Below the pieces are notes generated by a model that did not search any database, was not told the origin of the DNA, and saw nothing but the letters and a program-made list of their open reading frames with translations. From the NCBI RefSeq assembly GCF_000814845.2, contig NZ_CP010431.2:1736001-1800000 (forward strand): a DNA stretch of 64,000 bases, read 5' to 3'. Numbering within the stretch: the stretch's first letter is position 1; every line of letters begins with the position of its first letter. The position numbers and the translations under genes were made by a program. This DNA comes from Pandoraea sputorum. GTDB taxonomy: Bacteria > Pseudomonadota > Gammaproteobacteria > Burkholderiales > Burkholderiaceae. Below, in pieces: positions 36,938-46,266 of this stretch.

Positions 36938-37069
36938 CTCGGCGATTTTTCGGCAAATATTTAATTCGGTCTCGCCGACACCACAGTGCGTGCGCGAGGC
37001 GAATCTGACAAGACTTCCGCCAGATGGCTTTGCGTTCTCATTCGATGAGACTTCCTGAGCCGGTGAGGC

Positions 37070-38185
37070 TTAGAAATCCCCCATCTGGCGACGCAGGAAC
37101 TCGTGGAAGTGTTGCATGCCGTCTTCCATCGGGCTCTGATATGGACCCGTTTCCGAGACGCCACGCTGGAACAGGGCGCGACGTCCGGCGTCCATGCGTT
37201 CGGCAATCTCGTCGTCTTCGCGTGCCGTTTCCATATAGGCGGCACGCTCGGCCTCGATGAATTCGCGTTCGAAGAGCGCGATTTCCTCGGGGTAATAGAA
37301 TTCGACGATGTTCGTCGTCTTCTGCGGTCCGTGCGGAATCAGCCACGACACCACGAGCACGTGCGGGTACCACTCGATCATGAGATGCGGGTAGTACACC
37401 ATCCAGATCGCACCGAAGTCCGGCGGCACGCCTTCCCGGTAGCGCAGCAGCACGTCGTGCCACTGGCGGTAGATGGGGCTGCCGGGTTTTGCGAGACCTT
37501 CATGCACGCCAACCGTCTGGACGCTGTACCAGTCGCCGAACTCCCAGCTCAGGTCTTCGCACGAAACGAAGCTGCCCAGACCTGGGTGGAACGGCACGAC
37601 GTGATAGTCCTCGAGGTAAACCTCGATGAACGTCTTCCAGTTGTAGTTACATTCGTGAACTTCGACGTGATCGAACATGAAGTTCGAGAAGTCGAGATGG
37701 TGCTTCACGCCCAGTCGTGCGAGATCGGCCTGCACATCGCGGCCTTCTGCTTCGAACAGCAGCCCGTTCCAGCGTTGCAGCGGGAACTTGCCGAGGTTCA
37801 GGCAGGGCTTCTCCGGGAAATGCGGCGCGCCGAGCAGTTCGCCCTTTGTGTCGTAAGTCCAACGGTGAAGCGGGCAAACGATATTGGGCGTGTTCCCACG
37901 CCCATTGAGCATGACCGCCTGACGATGACGGCAGACGTTCGAGAGCAATTCGATGCCGTTATGCTCGCCCGCACCGTTGCGGACCAGCATGCGACCTTCC
38001 TGCTCTGCCGGAAGCGCGAAATAATCGCCGACTTCCGGGACCATCAGTTCGTGGCCCACGTAACGGGGGCCGTGCTTAAACAGGACTTCACGCTCGCGGG
38101 CGAGGAGCGCCTCGTCGAAATACGTGTAGACCGGCAGTTGGCTTGAGGCCGGTTTTAGTTGCAAAGCGCTGCTTAGATTGGACAT
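37070..38185 (-). CDS. Rieske-type aromatic ring-hydroxylating oxygenase, alpha-subunit-like
   Basis: 371 aa. The Rieske [2Fe-2S] ligands are visible as C85-x-H87 (CRHRQAV) and C104-xx-H107 (CPLHRWT). The mononuclear iron histidines lie in EDYHVVPFHPG (H195, H200). Such proteins hydroxylate or demethylate aromatic or quaternary amine substrates using electrons from a reductase. No reductase or ferredoxin gene and no beta subunit is nearby, so the electron donor must come from elsewhere. ATG 38185 has GGGAG upstream; the preceding in-frame GTG (38191) is less likely. Divergent from xseB. Substrate unknown. Confidence 0.88.
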   Translation of the reverse strand: MSNLSSALQLKPASSQLPVYTYFDEALLAREREVLFKHGPRYVGHELMVPEVGDYFALPAEQEGRMLVRNGAGEHNGIELLSNVCRHRQAVMLNGRGNTPNIVCPLHRWTYDTKGELLGAPHFPEKPCLNLGKFPLQRWNGLLFEAEGRDVQADLARLGVKHHLDFSNFMFDHVEVHECNYNWKTFIEVYLEDYHVVPFHPGLGSFVSCEDLSWEFGDWYSVQTVGVHEGLAKPGSPIYRQWHDVLLRYREGVPPDFGAIWMVYYPHLMIEWYPHVLVVSWLIPHGPQKTTNIVEFYYPEEIALFEREFIEAERAAYMETAREDDEIAERMDAGRRALFQRGVSETGPYQSPMEDGMQHFHEFLRRQMGDF

Positions 38186-38255
38186 TCCCACTCCCGTCTA
38201 GCTTGAAAGCAGTGAACAACCCAACCATCGAAAAATCGATTTAGGGGAACCGACG

Positions 38256-38261
38256 ATTATA
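38256..38261 (-). promoter_or_regulatory. Candidate -10 element of the Rieske gene
   Basis: A perfect TATAAT on the minus strand, 71 bases before the Rieske start, in the 228-base divergent region shared with xseB. No good -35 is seen. On the plus strand TAAAAT at 38381-38386 is a weaker candidate for xseB. Confidence 0.4.
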
Positions 38262-38413
38262 CCCGGTCTAAGCATCTGGGGGCCGCTAAGTCCATGATTT
38301 GCGTTAAATAATGTCCGAAAAAAGTCATCTGGACCCGATTTCAGGCAATTTACGCTCTGCGAGCTAATGCGCTTTTGCCGTAAAATGGAACATTCGACCC
38401 GAATTTTGCGTTT

Positions 38414-38686
38414 ATGGCCAAGACTGCAAAGTCGCAAGACGCGGCGCCCGAGGCGCCGCAAGACCTGCCCGAGACCTATGAGGCTGCGCTGGCTGAGCTC
38501 GAGCAGCTCGTCGGACGCATGGAGGGCGGTGAGCTGGGACTGGAAGAATCGTTAGGCGCGTATCGGCGCGGCGCCGTCCTGGTGAAGTACTGCCAGGGTC
38601 TGCTCGAGAAGGTCGAGCAGCAGGTGAAGGTGCTCGAAGGCGAGACGCTAAAGCCGCTCGAAGCGTCGTCGCGCGACGAGTTCTAA
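38414..38686 (+). CDS. xseB: Exodeoxyribonuclease VII small subunit
   Basis: 90 aa. The core TYEAALAELEQLVGRMEGGELGLEESLGAY RRG is the XseB signature (a helical hairpin that binds XseA), followed by ALVKYC-like and LEKVEQQVKVLEG segments. With XseA it degrades single-stranded DNA to short acid-soluble oligonucleotides. The N-terminal 18 residues are Ala/Pro-rich and not conserved. It lies upstream of ispA and dxs, the usual neighbourhood in proteobacteria, with a 121-base gap to ispA. Confidence 0.93.
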   Translation: MAKTAKSQDAAPEAPQDLPETYEAALAELEQLVGRMEGGELGLEESLGAYRRGAVLVKYCQGLLEKVEQQVKVLEGETLKPLEASSRDEF

Positions 38687-38807
38687 GTCGCCTGAGCGGC
38701 CAACTGAAATACGGCAAGACGACCCACGACCCAAGGCGTCCCCCAGCAAGACAGCGGGGCGCTTCAATAACAAGCACGGCCCGACGGGCACGTGCAGGAC
38801 GAAGACG

Positions 38808-39704
38808 ATGGCGGATCAGAATATCAAGGCCTGGATGCAGGCAGTACAGGCCCGTGTGGAACAGGCGCTCGACGCTGCGCTGCCCAAGGCGGCCGATGGC
38901 GGCTCGGCGCGACTCAACGAATCGATGCGTTACGCCGTGCTCGGCGGCGGCAAGCGGGTGCGCCCGCTGCTGTGCTTCGCTGCGGGCGAAGTCACGCAGG
39001 CCAGCGAGACGGCACTCGATCGCGCAGCGTGCGCCGTCGAAATGATTCATGCGTATTCGCTGGTGCACGACGATCTGCCGTGCATGGACGATGACGACCT
39101 GCGCCGTGGCAAGCCGACGGTGCACGTGCAGTACGACGAGGCGACCGGTCTGCTCGCGGGCGACGGTCTGCAGACGCAGGCCTTCGCGCTGCTGGGTGAG
39201 GCGACGGGCGATCTGAGCGCTGCGCAGTCGCTCGCGCTGGTGCGCGAACTGGCGCTGGCCTCGGGCGCGCTCGGCATGGCTGGCGGTCAGGCCATCGATC
39301 TGGAAAGCGTGGGCATCAAGCTCACGCAGTCGCAACTGGAAAACATGCATCGCCTGAAGACGGGCGCATTGCTGCGTGCTTCGCTGCGTATGGGCGCCAT
39401 CTGCGGCCGCGCGCTGTCGGACGACGAAACGATCGCGCTCGACGCCTACGCGGCAGCCGTCGGACTGGCTTTCCAGGTGGTGGACGACATTCTCGACACG
39501 ACGGCCGACTCGGCCACGCTGGGCAAGACCGCAGGCAAGGACGCCGCCAACGACAAGCCGACCTACGTGTCGCTGATGGGTCTCGACGGCGCACGCGCTT
39601 ACGCGGAAAAGCTGCGTGCCGATGCGCATGCAGCGAGTGCGTCGCTGGGTAACGCAGATCGTCTGCGTGCACTGGCCGATTACGTTGTCGATCGCATTAA
39701 TTGA
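38808..39704 (+). CDS. ispA: Farnesyl diphosphate synthase (polyprenyl synthetase)
   Basis: 298 aa, normal for IspA. Both aspartate-rich motifs are intact: the first, DDLPCMDDDDLRRG, with the chain-length region before it (EMIHAYSLVH), and the second, DDILDTTADSATLGKTAGKD. Condenses isopentenyl diphosphate with DMAPP/GPP to make farnesyl diphosphate for ubiquinone, undecaprenyl carrier and other isoprenoids. The gene sits between xseB and dxs, which supplies the upstream precursor. Confidence 0.95.
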   Translation: MADQNIKAWMQAVQARVEQALDAALPKAADGGSARLNESMRYAVLGGGKRVRPLLCFAAGEVTQASETALDRAACAVEMIHAYSLVHDDLPCMDDDDLRRGKPTVHVQYDEATGLLAGDGLQTQAFALLGEATGDLSAAQSLALVRELALASGALGMAGGQAIDLESVGIKLTQSQLENMHRLKTGALLRASLRMGAICGRALSDDETIALDAYAAAVGLAFQVVDDILDTTADSATLGKTAGKDAANDKPTYVSLMGLDGARAYAEKLRADAHAASASLGNADRLRALADYVVDRIN

Positions 39705-39946
39705 CCGACGTAGACTAGACGTAAGCCGACGATTCGTGGTGTAAGTCGCGACGCGTCATCGGCAAATGAGTTTTCTGAGTGGTTCCTGGGGCGCGGGTCA
39801 ATGCGTATCGGGGACCGCTGGCAGTAGCGATAAGCAAGGGGCAAGGAGGGTCGACGCGTTTCTCCCCACAGAACGCATCGGCAGGAGATCGGGAACAACT
39901 CACAGGGGGAGTTGCCCGGTAAAGAACGCCTATATATGGAACGACG

Positions 39947-41863
39947 ATGTACGAACTTCTAAATACTATCGATGACCCGGCCGATTTGCGGCGTCTGGAG
40001 CGTCGCCAACTCGCGCCGCTGGCCGAAGAGCTACGGGCTTTCGTGCTTGAGAGCGTGTCGCGTACCGGCGGCCACCTGTCGTCCAACCTCGGCACGGTCG
40101 AGCTGACGATTGCGCTGCACTACGTCTTCAACACGCCGGAAGATCGCATTGTCTGGGACGTGGGCCACCAGAGCTATCCGCACAAGATCCTGACGGGTCG
40201 TCGCGAACAGATGGGTTCGCTGCGCCAGCTTGGCGGTATCTCGGGTTTCCCGAAGCGCGACGAATCGCCGTACGACACGTTCGGCACGGCGCACTCGAGC
40301 ACGTCGATTTCGGCGGCGCTCGGCATGGCGCTCGGCGCACGCACGAAGGGTGAGAACCGTTTCGGCATCGCGGTGATCGGCGACGGTTCGATGACGGCCG
40401 GTATGGCGTTCGAGGCGATGAACAACGCCGGCGTGCATGAAGACGTGCCGCTGCTGGTCATCCTCAACGACAACGACATGTCGATCTCGCCGCCGGTCGG
40501 CGCGCTCAACCGCTATCTGGCCCGCCTGATGTCGGGCCGTTTCTACGCCGCTGCGAAGAAGGGCGTGGAGAAGGTGCTGAGCGTTGCACCCCCGGTGCTT
40601 GAGCTGGCGCGCAAGTTCGAAGAGCATGCCAAGGGCATGGTCGTTCCCGCCACGATGTTCGAAGAGTTCGGCTTCAACTACATCGGCCCGATCGACGGTC
40701 ACGACCTCGACTCGCTGATTCCGACGCTCGAGAACATCAAGAATCTGAAGGGCCCGCAGTTCCTGCACGTCGTCACGCGCAAGGGCTATGGCTACAAGCT
40801 CGCGGAAGCCGACCCGGTGCTGTATCACGGTCCGGGCAAGTTCAACCCGGCCGAAGGTATCAAGCCGAGCACGAGCAGCAAGAAGACGTACACGCAAGTG
40901 TTCGGTGACTGGCTGTGCGATATCGCGGCAGTGGACAAGCGCATTGTGGGCATTACCCCGGCCATGCGCGAAGGCTCCGGCCTCGTGGAGTTCGAGAAGC
41001 GTTTCCCGGATCGTTACTACGACGTGGGCATCGCCGAGCAGCATGCGGTGACGTTTGCTGGTGGTATGGCGACCGAAGGTCTGAAGCCGATCGTCGCGAT
41101 CTACTCGACGTTCCTGCAACGCGGTTACGATCAACTGATTCACGACGTCGCGCTGCAAAACCTGCCGGTCGTGTTCGCGCTGGACCGCTCGGGCCTCGTG
41201 GGTGCCGATGGTGCGACCCACGCTGGCGCGTACGACATTCCGTTCATGCGCTGCATTCCGAATATGGTCGTGATGGCGCCGTCGGACGAGAACGAATGCC
41301 GCCAGATGCTTTACACCGGCGTGCAGATCGATGGTCCGTCTGCGGTGCGCTATCCGCGTGGTGCAGGCACGGGTGCCGTGATCGAACAGACGATGACGGC
41401 ACTGCCGATCGGCAAGGGCGTGGTGCGCCGCGAGAGCCAGGCGGAAGCCGGACGTCGCGTCGCCATCCTCGCTTTCGGTAGCATGGTGGCGCCGTCGCTT
41501 GCAGCGGCAGCGCAACTCGACGCGACTGTGGCCGACATGCGCTTCGTCAAGCCGATCGATGACGAACTGATCGCACGACTGGCGCAAACGCACGACTACC
41601 TCGTGACGGTGGAAGAGGGCAGCATCATGGGCGGCGCGGGCTCGGCCGTGGCCGAATCCCTGTTGGCCAGTGGGGGTAATCGACCCGTACTACAATTGGG
41701 CCTGCCCGATCGCTTCATCGATCATGGCGACCCGGCATTGTTGCTGTCCGGTGTGGGTCTTGACGCCGCAGGTATCGCCAAGTCGATCTGCGAGCGCTTC
41801 GATCTTCCGTCGGCAGAGGCCACTCAGACAACCGGCAAGACCGCGGCGAAGCTCGTCGCCTGA
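39947..41863 (+). CDS. dxs: 1-deoxy-D-xylulose-5-phosphate synthase
   Basis: 638 aa. Thiamine diphosphate enzyme at the entry of the MEP isoprenoid pathway, joining pyruvate and glyceraldehyde 3-phosphate. Seen: [20 protein letters not shown], the ThDP motif [18 protein letters not shown], the substrate-binding [16 protein letters not shown], and the transketolase C-domain. The 242-base gap after ispA holds no gene and no clear promoter. A strong terminator lies 27 bases past the stop. Confidence 0.96.
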   Translation: MYELLNTIDDPADLRRLERRQLAPLAEELRAFVLESVSRTGGHLSSNLGTVELTIALHYVFNTPEDRIVWDVGHQSYPHKILTGRREQMGSLRQLGGISGFPKRDESPYDTFGTAHSSTSISAALGMALGARTKGENRFGIAVIGDGSMTAGMAFEAMNNAGVHEDVPLLVILNDNDMSISPPVGALNRYLARLMSGRFYAAAKKGVEKVLSVAPPVLELARKFEEHAKGMVVPATMFEEFGFNYIGPIDGHDLDSLIPTLENIKNLKGPQFLHVVTRKGYGYKLAEADPVLYHGPGKFNPAEGIKPSTSSKKTYTQVFGDWLCDIAAVDKRIVGITPAMREGSGLVEFEKRFPDRYYDVGIAEQHAVTFAGGMATEGLKPIVAIYSTFLQRGYDQLIHDVALQNLPVVFALDRSGLVGADGATHAGAYDIPFMRCIPNMVVMAPSDENECRQMLYTGVQIDGPSAVRYPRGAGTGAVIEQTMTALPIGKGVVRRESQAEAGRRVAILAFGSMVAPSLAAAAQLDATVADMRFVKPIDDELIARLAQTHDYLVTVEEGSIMGGAGSAVAESLLASGGNRPVLQLGLPDRFIDHGDPALLLSGVGLDAAGIAKSICERFDLPSAEATQTTGKTAAKLVA

Positions 41864-41889
41864 CCTGTCCGGCAGTCTCGAGTCTGCGA

Positions 41890-41923
41890 ACGATCCGGCC
41901 CAAGCGCCGGATCGTTTCGTTTT
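41890..41923 (+). terminator. dxs terminator
   Basis: A perfect 10-pair stem ACGATCCGGC/GCCGGATCGT with a 6-base loop, followed by a T-rich tract. Confidence 0.85.
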
Positions 41924-41943
41924 GAAAGACGCATTCCCCATCC

Positions 41944-42007
41944 CGTGCCGGGGTTCTCCGGCACGTTCCCGACGCCACTCGGCAGAGGCTCGCGAGCCGT
42001 GTGTCGG
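41944..42007 (+). promoter_or_regulatory. Structured leader upstream of folE2
   Basis: Two adjacent stem-loops can form. One is a perfect 8-pair stem CGTGCCGG/CCGGCACG (41944-41965). The other is a longer imperfect stem (41969-41983 with 41996-42007) enclosing a GGCTCGCGAGCC palindrome. No T-run follows. I do not recognise a known riboswitch; it may be a cis-regulatory RNA or a translation-control element. Confidence 0.35.
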
Positions 42008-42062
42008 ATACGTTTGCCCATTGCCTCCCCCCAGTCGGCTTGCCGGCAAAGAAGGAAATTAG

Positions 42063-42872
42063 ATGAACCAGATGAACCCCGCTTTCGTCATGCCGGATGT
42101 GCAGAGCACCGTCGACACCCGGCAGATCCCGATTCAGCGCGTTGGTGTGCGTGGCGTGCGTCATCCGTTGTCGGTGCGTCTGGCCGACGGCGACGTGCAG
42201 GCCACCATCGGCCTGTTCAATCTCGATGTGCATTTGCGTGCCGACCAGAAGGGCACGCACATGTCGCGCTTCGTCGCCTTGCTCGAAGCGAACCGCGAGC
42301 CGATGAACGTGGCGGGCTTCCGCGCGATGCTCGCCAGCATGCTCGATAAGCTCGAAGCCGAGGCCGGTCGCATCGAAGTGACGTTCCCGTACTTCATCAA
42401 CAAGACGGCGCCGGTCTCGGGCGTGCAGAGCATGATGGATTACGAGGTCACGCTGACCGGCGACGTTCGCCACGGCGAGACGCGCGTGTGGCTCAAGGTG
42501 CTCGTGCCGGTCACGAGCCTGTGCCCGTGCTCGAAGAAGATCTCGCAATATGGTGCGCACAACCAGCGCTCGCATATCACCATCGACGCGGAGATCGCAG
42601 GCGATATCGCGGTCGAAGAACTGGTGCGGATGGCGGAAGAGGAGGCGTCGTGCGAATTGTGGGGGCTGCTCAAGCGCCCCGACGAGAAGTACGTGACCGA
42701 GCGCGCCTATGAGAATCCCAAGTTTGTAGAGGATCTGGTGCGTGACGTGGCGACGCGTCTGAACAGCGAGCCGCGCGTCGCGGCGTACGTGCTTCAGGCC
42801 GAGAACTTCGAATCGATCCACAATCACAGTGCCTATGCCGTGATCGAGCGCGATAAGCGTGTGGCGGCGTGA
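42063..42872 (+). CDS. folE2: GTP cyclohydrolase FolE2 (type IB)
   Basis: 269 aa. The family signature [24 protein letters not shown] includes the catalytic/metal cysteine (C154). It also has the [22 protein letters not shown] block and C-terminal [17 protein letters not shown]. It converts GTP to dihydroneopterin triphosphate for folate. FolE2 works without zinc, and in other bacteria it is induced under zinc limitation. GAAGGAAA precedes the ATG. A bidirectional terminator follows. Confidence 0.95.
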   Translation: MNQMNPAFVMPDVQSTVDTRQIPIQRVGVRGVRHPLSVRLADGDVQATIGLFNLDVHLRADQKGTHMSRFVALLEANREPMNVAGFRAMLASMLDKLEAEAGRIEVTFPYFINKTAPVSGVQSMMDYEVTLTGDVRHGETRVWLKVLVPVTSLCPCSKKISQYGAHNQRSHITIDAEIAGDIAVEELVRMAEEEASCELWGLLKRPDEKYVTERAYENPKFVEDLVRDVATRLNSEPRVAAYVLQAENFESIHNHSAYAVIERDKRVAA

Positions 42873-42896
42873 TCGTCCGTGATCTTCGTCGGACGT

Positions 42897-42925
42897 AAAA
42901 AAACCGCTCCTCGGAGCGGTTTTTT
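42897..42925. terminator. Bidirectional terminator between folE2 and tsaD
   Basis: A perfect 8-pair stem ACCGCTCC/GGAGCGGT with an A-run before it and a T-run after it, between convergent genes. Confidence 0.9.
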
Positions 42926-42976
42926 CTTGGGCAGTCGTCGAAGGATGTGCGGATCGTCAAACCATCGACGTCGCCG

Positions 42977-44008
42977 TCACACACTTCGCACGATATCCGC
43001 CAGATCCCAGCGCGGGCGCACCGTGTAGGCGTATTCGCTATCCGCTTCGTCCGGCCAGTGCTTGAGGCGCATCGCGCCCGCAAAGGCGATCATCGCGCCG
43101 TTATCGGTGCAGAACGCGAGGTCGGGGTAATGCACGCGATATCCCCGGCGGCGTGCCGCTTCGTTCAGTCCGGCCCGCAATTGGGCGTTGGCACCCACGC
43201 CACCCGCGACGACCAGCGTCTTCATCCCGGTTTGCTTCAGGGCGGCCATCGACTTGGCGACAAGGACGTCGACAATCGCGTCGACGAAGCCGCGTGCGAG
43301 GTCGGCCTTTTCCTGTTCGCACACATTGCCGCCGAGATTGCGGACCTGGGTGAGCACCGCCGTCTTCAGGCCACTGAAGCTGAAATCCAGATTGCCCGAG
43401 TGCTTCATCGGACGCGGCAGGTCGTAGCGTCCCGGCGTGCCGAAGTCGGCCAGGCGCGAGACGGCGGGGCCCCCCGGGTAGCCGAGGCCGAGCAGTTTGG
43501 CCGTCTTGTCGAAGGCTTCACCGGCGGCATCGTCGAGCGTTTCGCCGAGCATGGCGTACTGTCCGAACGCGCGGACTTCCATCAGTTGCGTGTGGCCGCC
43601 GGAGACCAGCAAGGCGACGAAGGGGAAGTCGGGTGCGTCCGGGGCGAGCAGCGGCGACAGCAAATGGCCTTCTAGGTGGTGCACGCCGACGACCGGACGG
43701 TCGAGCGCGAACGCGAGGGCGTTGGCGACGCTTGCGCCCACCAGCAGCGCGCCTGCGAGACCGGGGCCCTGCGTGTAGGCGATGGCGTCGACGGCGCTCA
43801 GCGGCTTGCCAGCTTGCGCGAGGACCTCTTCGGCTAATGGCAAGGCGCGACGAATGTGGTCGCGCGAGGCTAGTTCGGGCACCACGCCGCCGTACTCGCG
43901 ATGCATCGCAATCTGCGAATGCAGCGCGTGCGAGAGCAGCCCGGCCTCGGTGTCGTAGAGGGCGAGCCCGGTTTCGTCGCAGGAGCTTTCAATGCCTAGA
44001 ACCAGCAT
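42977..44008 (-). CDS. tsaD: tRNA N6-adenosine threonylcarbamoyltransferase
   Basis: 343 aa. ASKHA-fold enzyme that, with TsaB/TsaE, moves the threonylcarbamoyl group to A37 of ANN-decoding tRNAs. Seen: [19 protein letters not shown], the metal histidines H111 and H115 in [20 protein letters not shown], and [12 protein letters not shown]. Start 44008 is fixed by the family; the frame is open far upstream but that part is antisense to the next gene. Divergent from the BaiN-type gene with 81 bases between starts. Confidence 0.95.
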   Translation of the reverse strand: MLVLGIESSCDETGLALYDTEAGLLSHALHSQIAMHREYGGVVPELASRDHIRRALPLAEEVLAQAGKPLSAVDAIAYTQGPGLAGALLVGASVANALAFALDRPVVGVHHLEGHLLSPLLAPDAPDFPFVALLVSGGHTQLMEVRAFGQYAMLGETLDDAAGEAFDKTAKLLGLGYPGGPAVSRLADFGTPGRYDLPRPMKHSGNLDFSFSGLKTAVLTQVRNLGGNVCEQEKADLARGFVDAIVDVLVAKSMAALKQTGMKTLVVAGGVGANAQLRAGLNEAARRRGYRVHYPDLAFCTDNGAMIAFAGAMRLKHWPDEADSEYAYTVRPRWDLADIVRSV

Positions 44009-44089
44009 GGCGGATAGGGATACGCGCAGCGTCAACTTTAATGGGGAGCCCGGAAGTATACCAGTCGGCCTCATCGGCTGCCGGTTACA

Positions 44090-45346
44090 ATGCCCGCCAT
44101 GGAAAAGTTTGATGTAGCGGTTGTGGGTGCTGGCGCAGCTGGCCTGATGTGCGCGGCAGTGGCCGGGCAGTTGGGCCTGCGCGTGGTGCTCATCGACCAT
44201 GCGACGCGTCTCGCTGAGAAGATTCGAATCTCGGGCGGCGGTCGCTGCAATTTCACCAATATCAATGCGGGCCCGGCGAACTATCTGTCGGAGAATCCGC
44301 GTTTCTGCCGTTCGGCGCTCGCGCGTTACACCCCGCGCGACTTCCTCGACCTGCTCAAGCGCCATCGCATTGCGTGGCACGAAAAGCATCGCGGTCAACT
44401 CTTCTGCGACGAAAGTGCCGAAGACGTCATCGAAATGCTGCGAAACGAGTGCGCTGCGGGGCATGTGCACTGGCGCATGCCATGCGCGGTCCATACGGTC
44501 GCGTACACCGAGGCCGGTGGGGCGCACCGCTATCATTTGACGACAGATGCCGGACATATCGCCGCAAAACGTCTCGTGATTGCAACCGGTGGGCTGTCGA
44601 TTCCGAAAATCGGGGCGACGTACTGGGGGTATCGGATTGCCCGTCAGTTCGGTCTGGATATCGTGGAGCCAAGACCGGCACTCGTCCCGCTGATGTTCGA
44701 CGCGTCGACCTGGGCACCCTTCGCCGGACTGTCCGGTTTGTCGCTGGAAGTCGATGTCAGCACGGGCAAAGGTAAGGATGCGGGCAGCTTTCTTGAGGAT
44801 CTGTTGTTCACGCACCGCGGTCTGTCCGGTCCGGCGATTCTTCAGATTTCCAGTTTCTGGACGCCGGGACAGCCGATTACACTGAATCTCGCACCGACGT
44901 CCGACATCGAGGCGGCACTGTTCGAAGCCAAGGCGTCGTCCAAACGTCAATTGAGCAACTTGCTGGCGCAGTGGGTTCCGGCGCGATTGGCGGATGCTTG
45001 GGTTGCCAATAGTGGCCTCTCGCCGCAAGCGCGCGTGCAGGAGTTGCCGGACAAGGCGTTGCGCTCGCTCGCACAGGCGTTTTCCGGCTGGACGCTCAAG
45101 CCTTGCGGGTCGGAAGGGTGGCGCAAGGCGGAAGTGACGCGCGGCGGCGTCGACACCCGTGCGTTGTCCTCGGCCACGCTGGAGGCGCGCACGCAACCGG
45201 GGCTGCATTTCGTGGGGGAAGTGGTCGACGTGACGGGCTGGCTCGGCGGCTACAACTTCCAGTGGGCGTGGGCGTCCGCGGTAGCCTGCGCGCGGGCAAT
45301 GTCCGAAAGCATCCAGGCGGGCAAGGCCGCCGGGGACGGCACCTGA
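44090..45346 (+). CDS. NAD(P)/FAD-dependent oxidoreductase of the HI0933/YhiN/BaiN family
   Basis: 418 aa (ATG 44099 is an alternative, three residues shorter). FAD motif [18 protein letters not shown] at the N-terminus, then the family signature [28 protein letters not shown] and the C-terminal [19 protein letters not shown]. The physiological reaction is unknown for most members; BaiN was proposed to reduce bile-acid intermediates. Soluble flavoprotein. Divergent from tsaD. The 220 bases after its stop hold no gene before a terminator at 45569. Confidence 0.9.
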   Translation: MPAMEKFDVAVVGAGAAGLMCAAVAGQLGLRVVLIDHATRLAEKIRISGGGRCNFTNINAGPANYLSENPRFCRSALARYTPRDFLDLLKRHRIAWHEKHRGQLFCDESAEDVIEMLRNECAAGHVHWRMPCAVHTVAYTEAGGAHRYHLTTDAGHIAAKRLVIATGGLSIPKIGATYWGYRIARQFGLDIVEPRPALVPLMFDASTWAPFAGLSGLSLEVDVSTGKGKDAGSFLEDLLFTHRGLSGPAILQISSFWTPGQPITLNLAPTSDIEAALFEAKASSKRQLSNLLAQWVPARLADAWVANSGLSPQARVQELPDKALRSLAQAFSGWTLKPCGSEGWRKAEVTRGGVDTRALSSATLEARTQPGLHFVGEVVDVTGWLGGYNFQWAWASAVACARAMSESIQAGKAAGDGT

Positions 45347-45751
45347 CGGCCCCAAGGCGACGCGCTGTCGTAGACGGCTACTAGACCGTTGTGCTACGCT
45401 CTCTCCTTCGTGGAGACGGCGCTGTATCTGTCGTAACAGTCGTTTCGGAAGGCGTTTTCGTCGGTTTCAGACGCCTCCGGCGCATTACCTGAAGATTAGC
45501 GTCCGATACGCCAGCGACACGGGGCATTGAATCATGCCTGTGTCCGGGCGGTCTAAGTTTCCGGCGAGCCCGCTTGTGATCGCACGTGTGATCGTTTCCG
45601 CAAGCGGGTTTTTGTGCTTTGTGCCCCCGTTGAACGCTGCGCCAGTGCACCGGCAGCGGCGCAGGGCGGTGCGTGTCACACCGTCGCCGTCCTTTTCTTT
45701 GGGGCGGCATGCACTACACTGAAACGTAATCGAATTCCGGAATCCCTGCTC
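45347..45751. other. 405-base gene-free gap where rpsU would be expected
   Basis: I checked both strands for a small basic protein of the ribosomal S21 type, which usually opens the operon with yqeY, dnaG and rpoD, and found none. The only 60-residue frames lack the S21 sequence. The gap holds a terminator (45569-45614) and weak promoter-like sequence (TACACT at 45715) before the YqeY gene. Confidence 0.6.
45569..45614 (+). terminator. Terminator with nested hairpin
   Basis: An outer stem CCCGCTTG/CAAGCGGG encloses a second 7-pair stem GATCGCA/TGTGATC and is followed by five T. It ends whatever transcript comes from the BaiN-type gene or from the gap. Confidence 0.75.
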
Positions 45752-46198
45752 ATGAGTCTGAAAGAACGCATTAACGAAGACATGAAGACGGCCATGCGTG
45801 CCAAGGCCGCCGACAAACTGGGGACCATCCGCCTGCTGCTTGCGGCAATCAAACAAAAGGAAGTCGACGAGCGCATCACCCTCGATGACGCGGCCACCGT
45901 TGCCATCGTCGACAAACTGATCAAACAACGCAAAGATTCCATCAGTCAGTTCCAGGCCGCTGGCCGCGCCGATCTGGCCGATAAGGAAGCCGCCGAAGTC
46001 GAAGTACTCATGGTCTACATGCCGCAGCAACTCTCGGCAGACGAAGTTGCTCAGGCGGTGAAAGCGGCCGTGGCGCAAACGGGCGCAGTCGGCCCGCAGG
46101 ACATGGGTAAGGTGATGGGCGTGCTCAAGGGTCTGTTGGCGGGCCGTGCCGACATGACCGCCGTGTCCGCGCAAGTGAAGGCGGCGTTGGCTGCGTAA
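45752..46198 (+). CDS. GatB/YqeY domain protein
   Basis: 148 aa. MSLKERINEDMKTAMRAKAADKLGTIRLL at the start and the C-terminal GPQDMGKVMGVLKG are the YqeY family hallmarks; the fold equals the C-terminal tRNA-binding part of GatB. Function unsettled, possibly tRNA handling. It lies directly upstream of dnaG and rpoD, the conserved position. The longer in-frame start at 45614 is rejected because those residues fall in the terminator and promoter region. Confidence 0.9.
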   Translation: MSLKERINEDMKTAMRAKAADKLGTIRLLLAAIKQKEVDERITLDDAATVAIVDKLIKQRKDSISQFQAAGRADLADKEAAEVEVLMVYMPQQLSADEVAQAVKAAVAQTGAVGPQDMGKVMGVLKGLLAGRADMTAVSAQVKAALAA

Positions 46199-46266
46199 TC
46201 CGGTAGTGCGGTGAGGCGCTGTCGCTTTGTGACGGTGTGGCACCGCGTTGCGATGGCACCGATCCA

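Noticed and set aside
42063-42098. Alternative upstream start for FolE2
   Set aside because: The leader upstream forms stem-loops and has no in-frame family residues; GAAGGAAA before 42063 fixes the start.
44009-45355. Long upstream extension of the tsaD frame
   Set aside because: It is antisense to the BaiN-type flavoprotein gene; TsaD proteins begin at [14 protein letters not shown].
45674-45680. Second TGTCACA, a possible ECF41 -35 box
   Set aside because: No CGTC occurs 16 bases downstream, so only half of the promoter is present.
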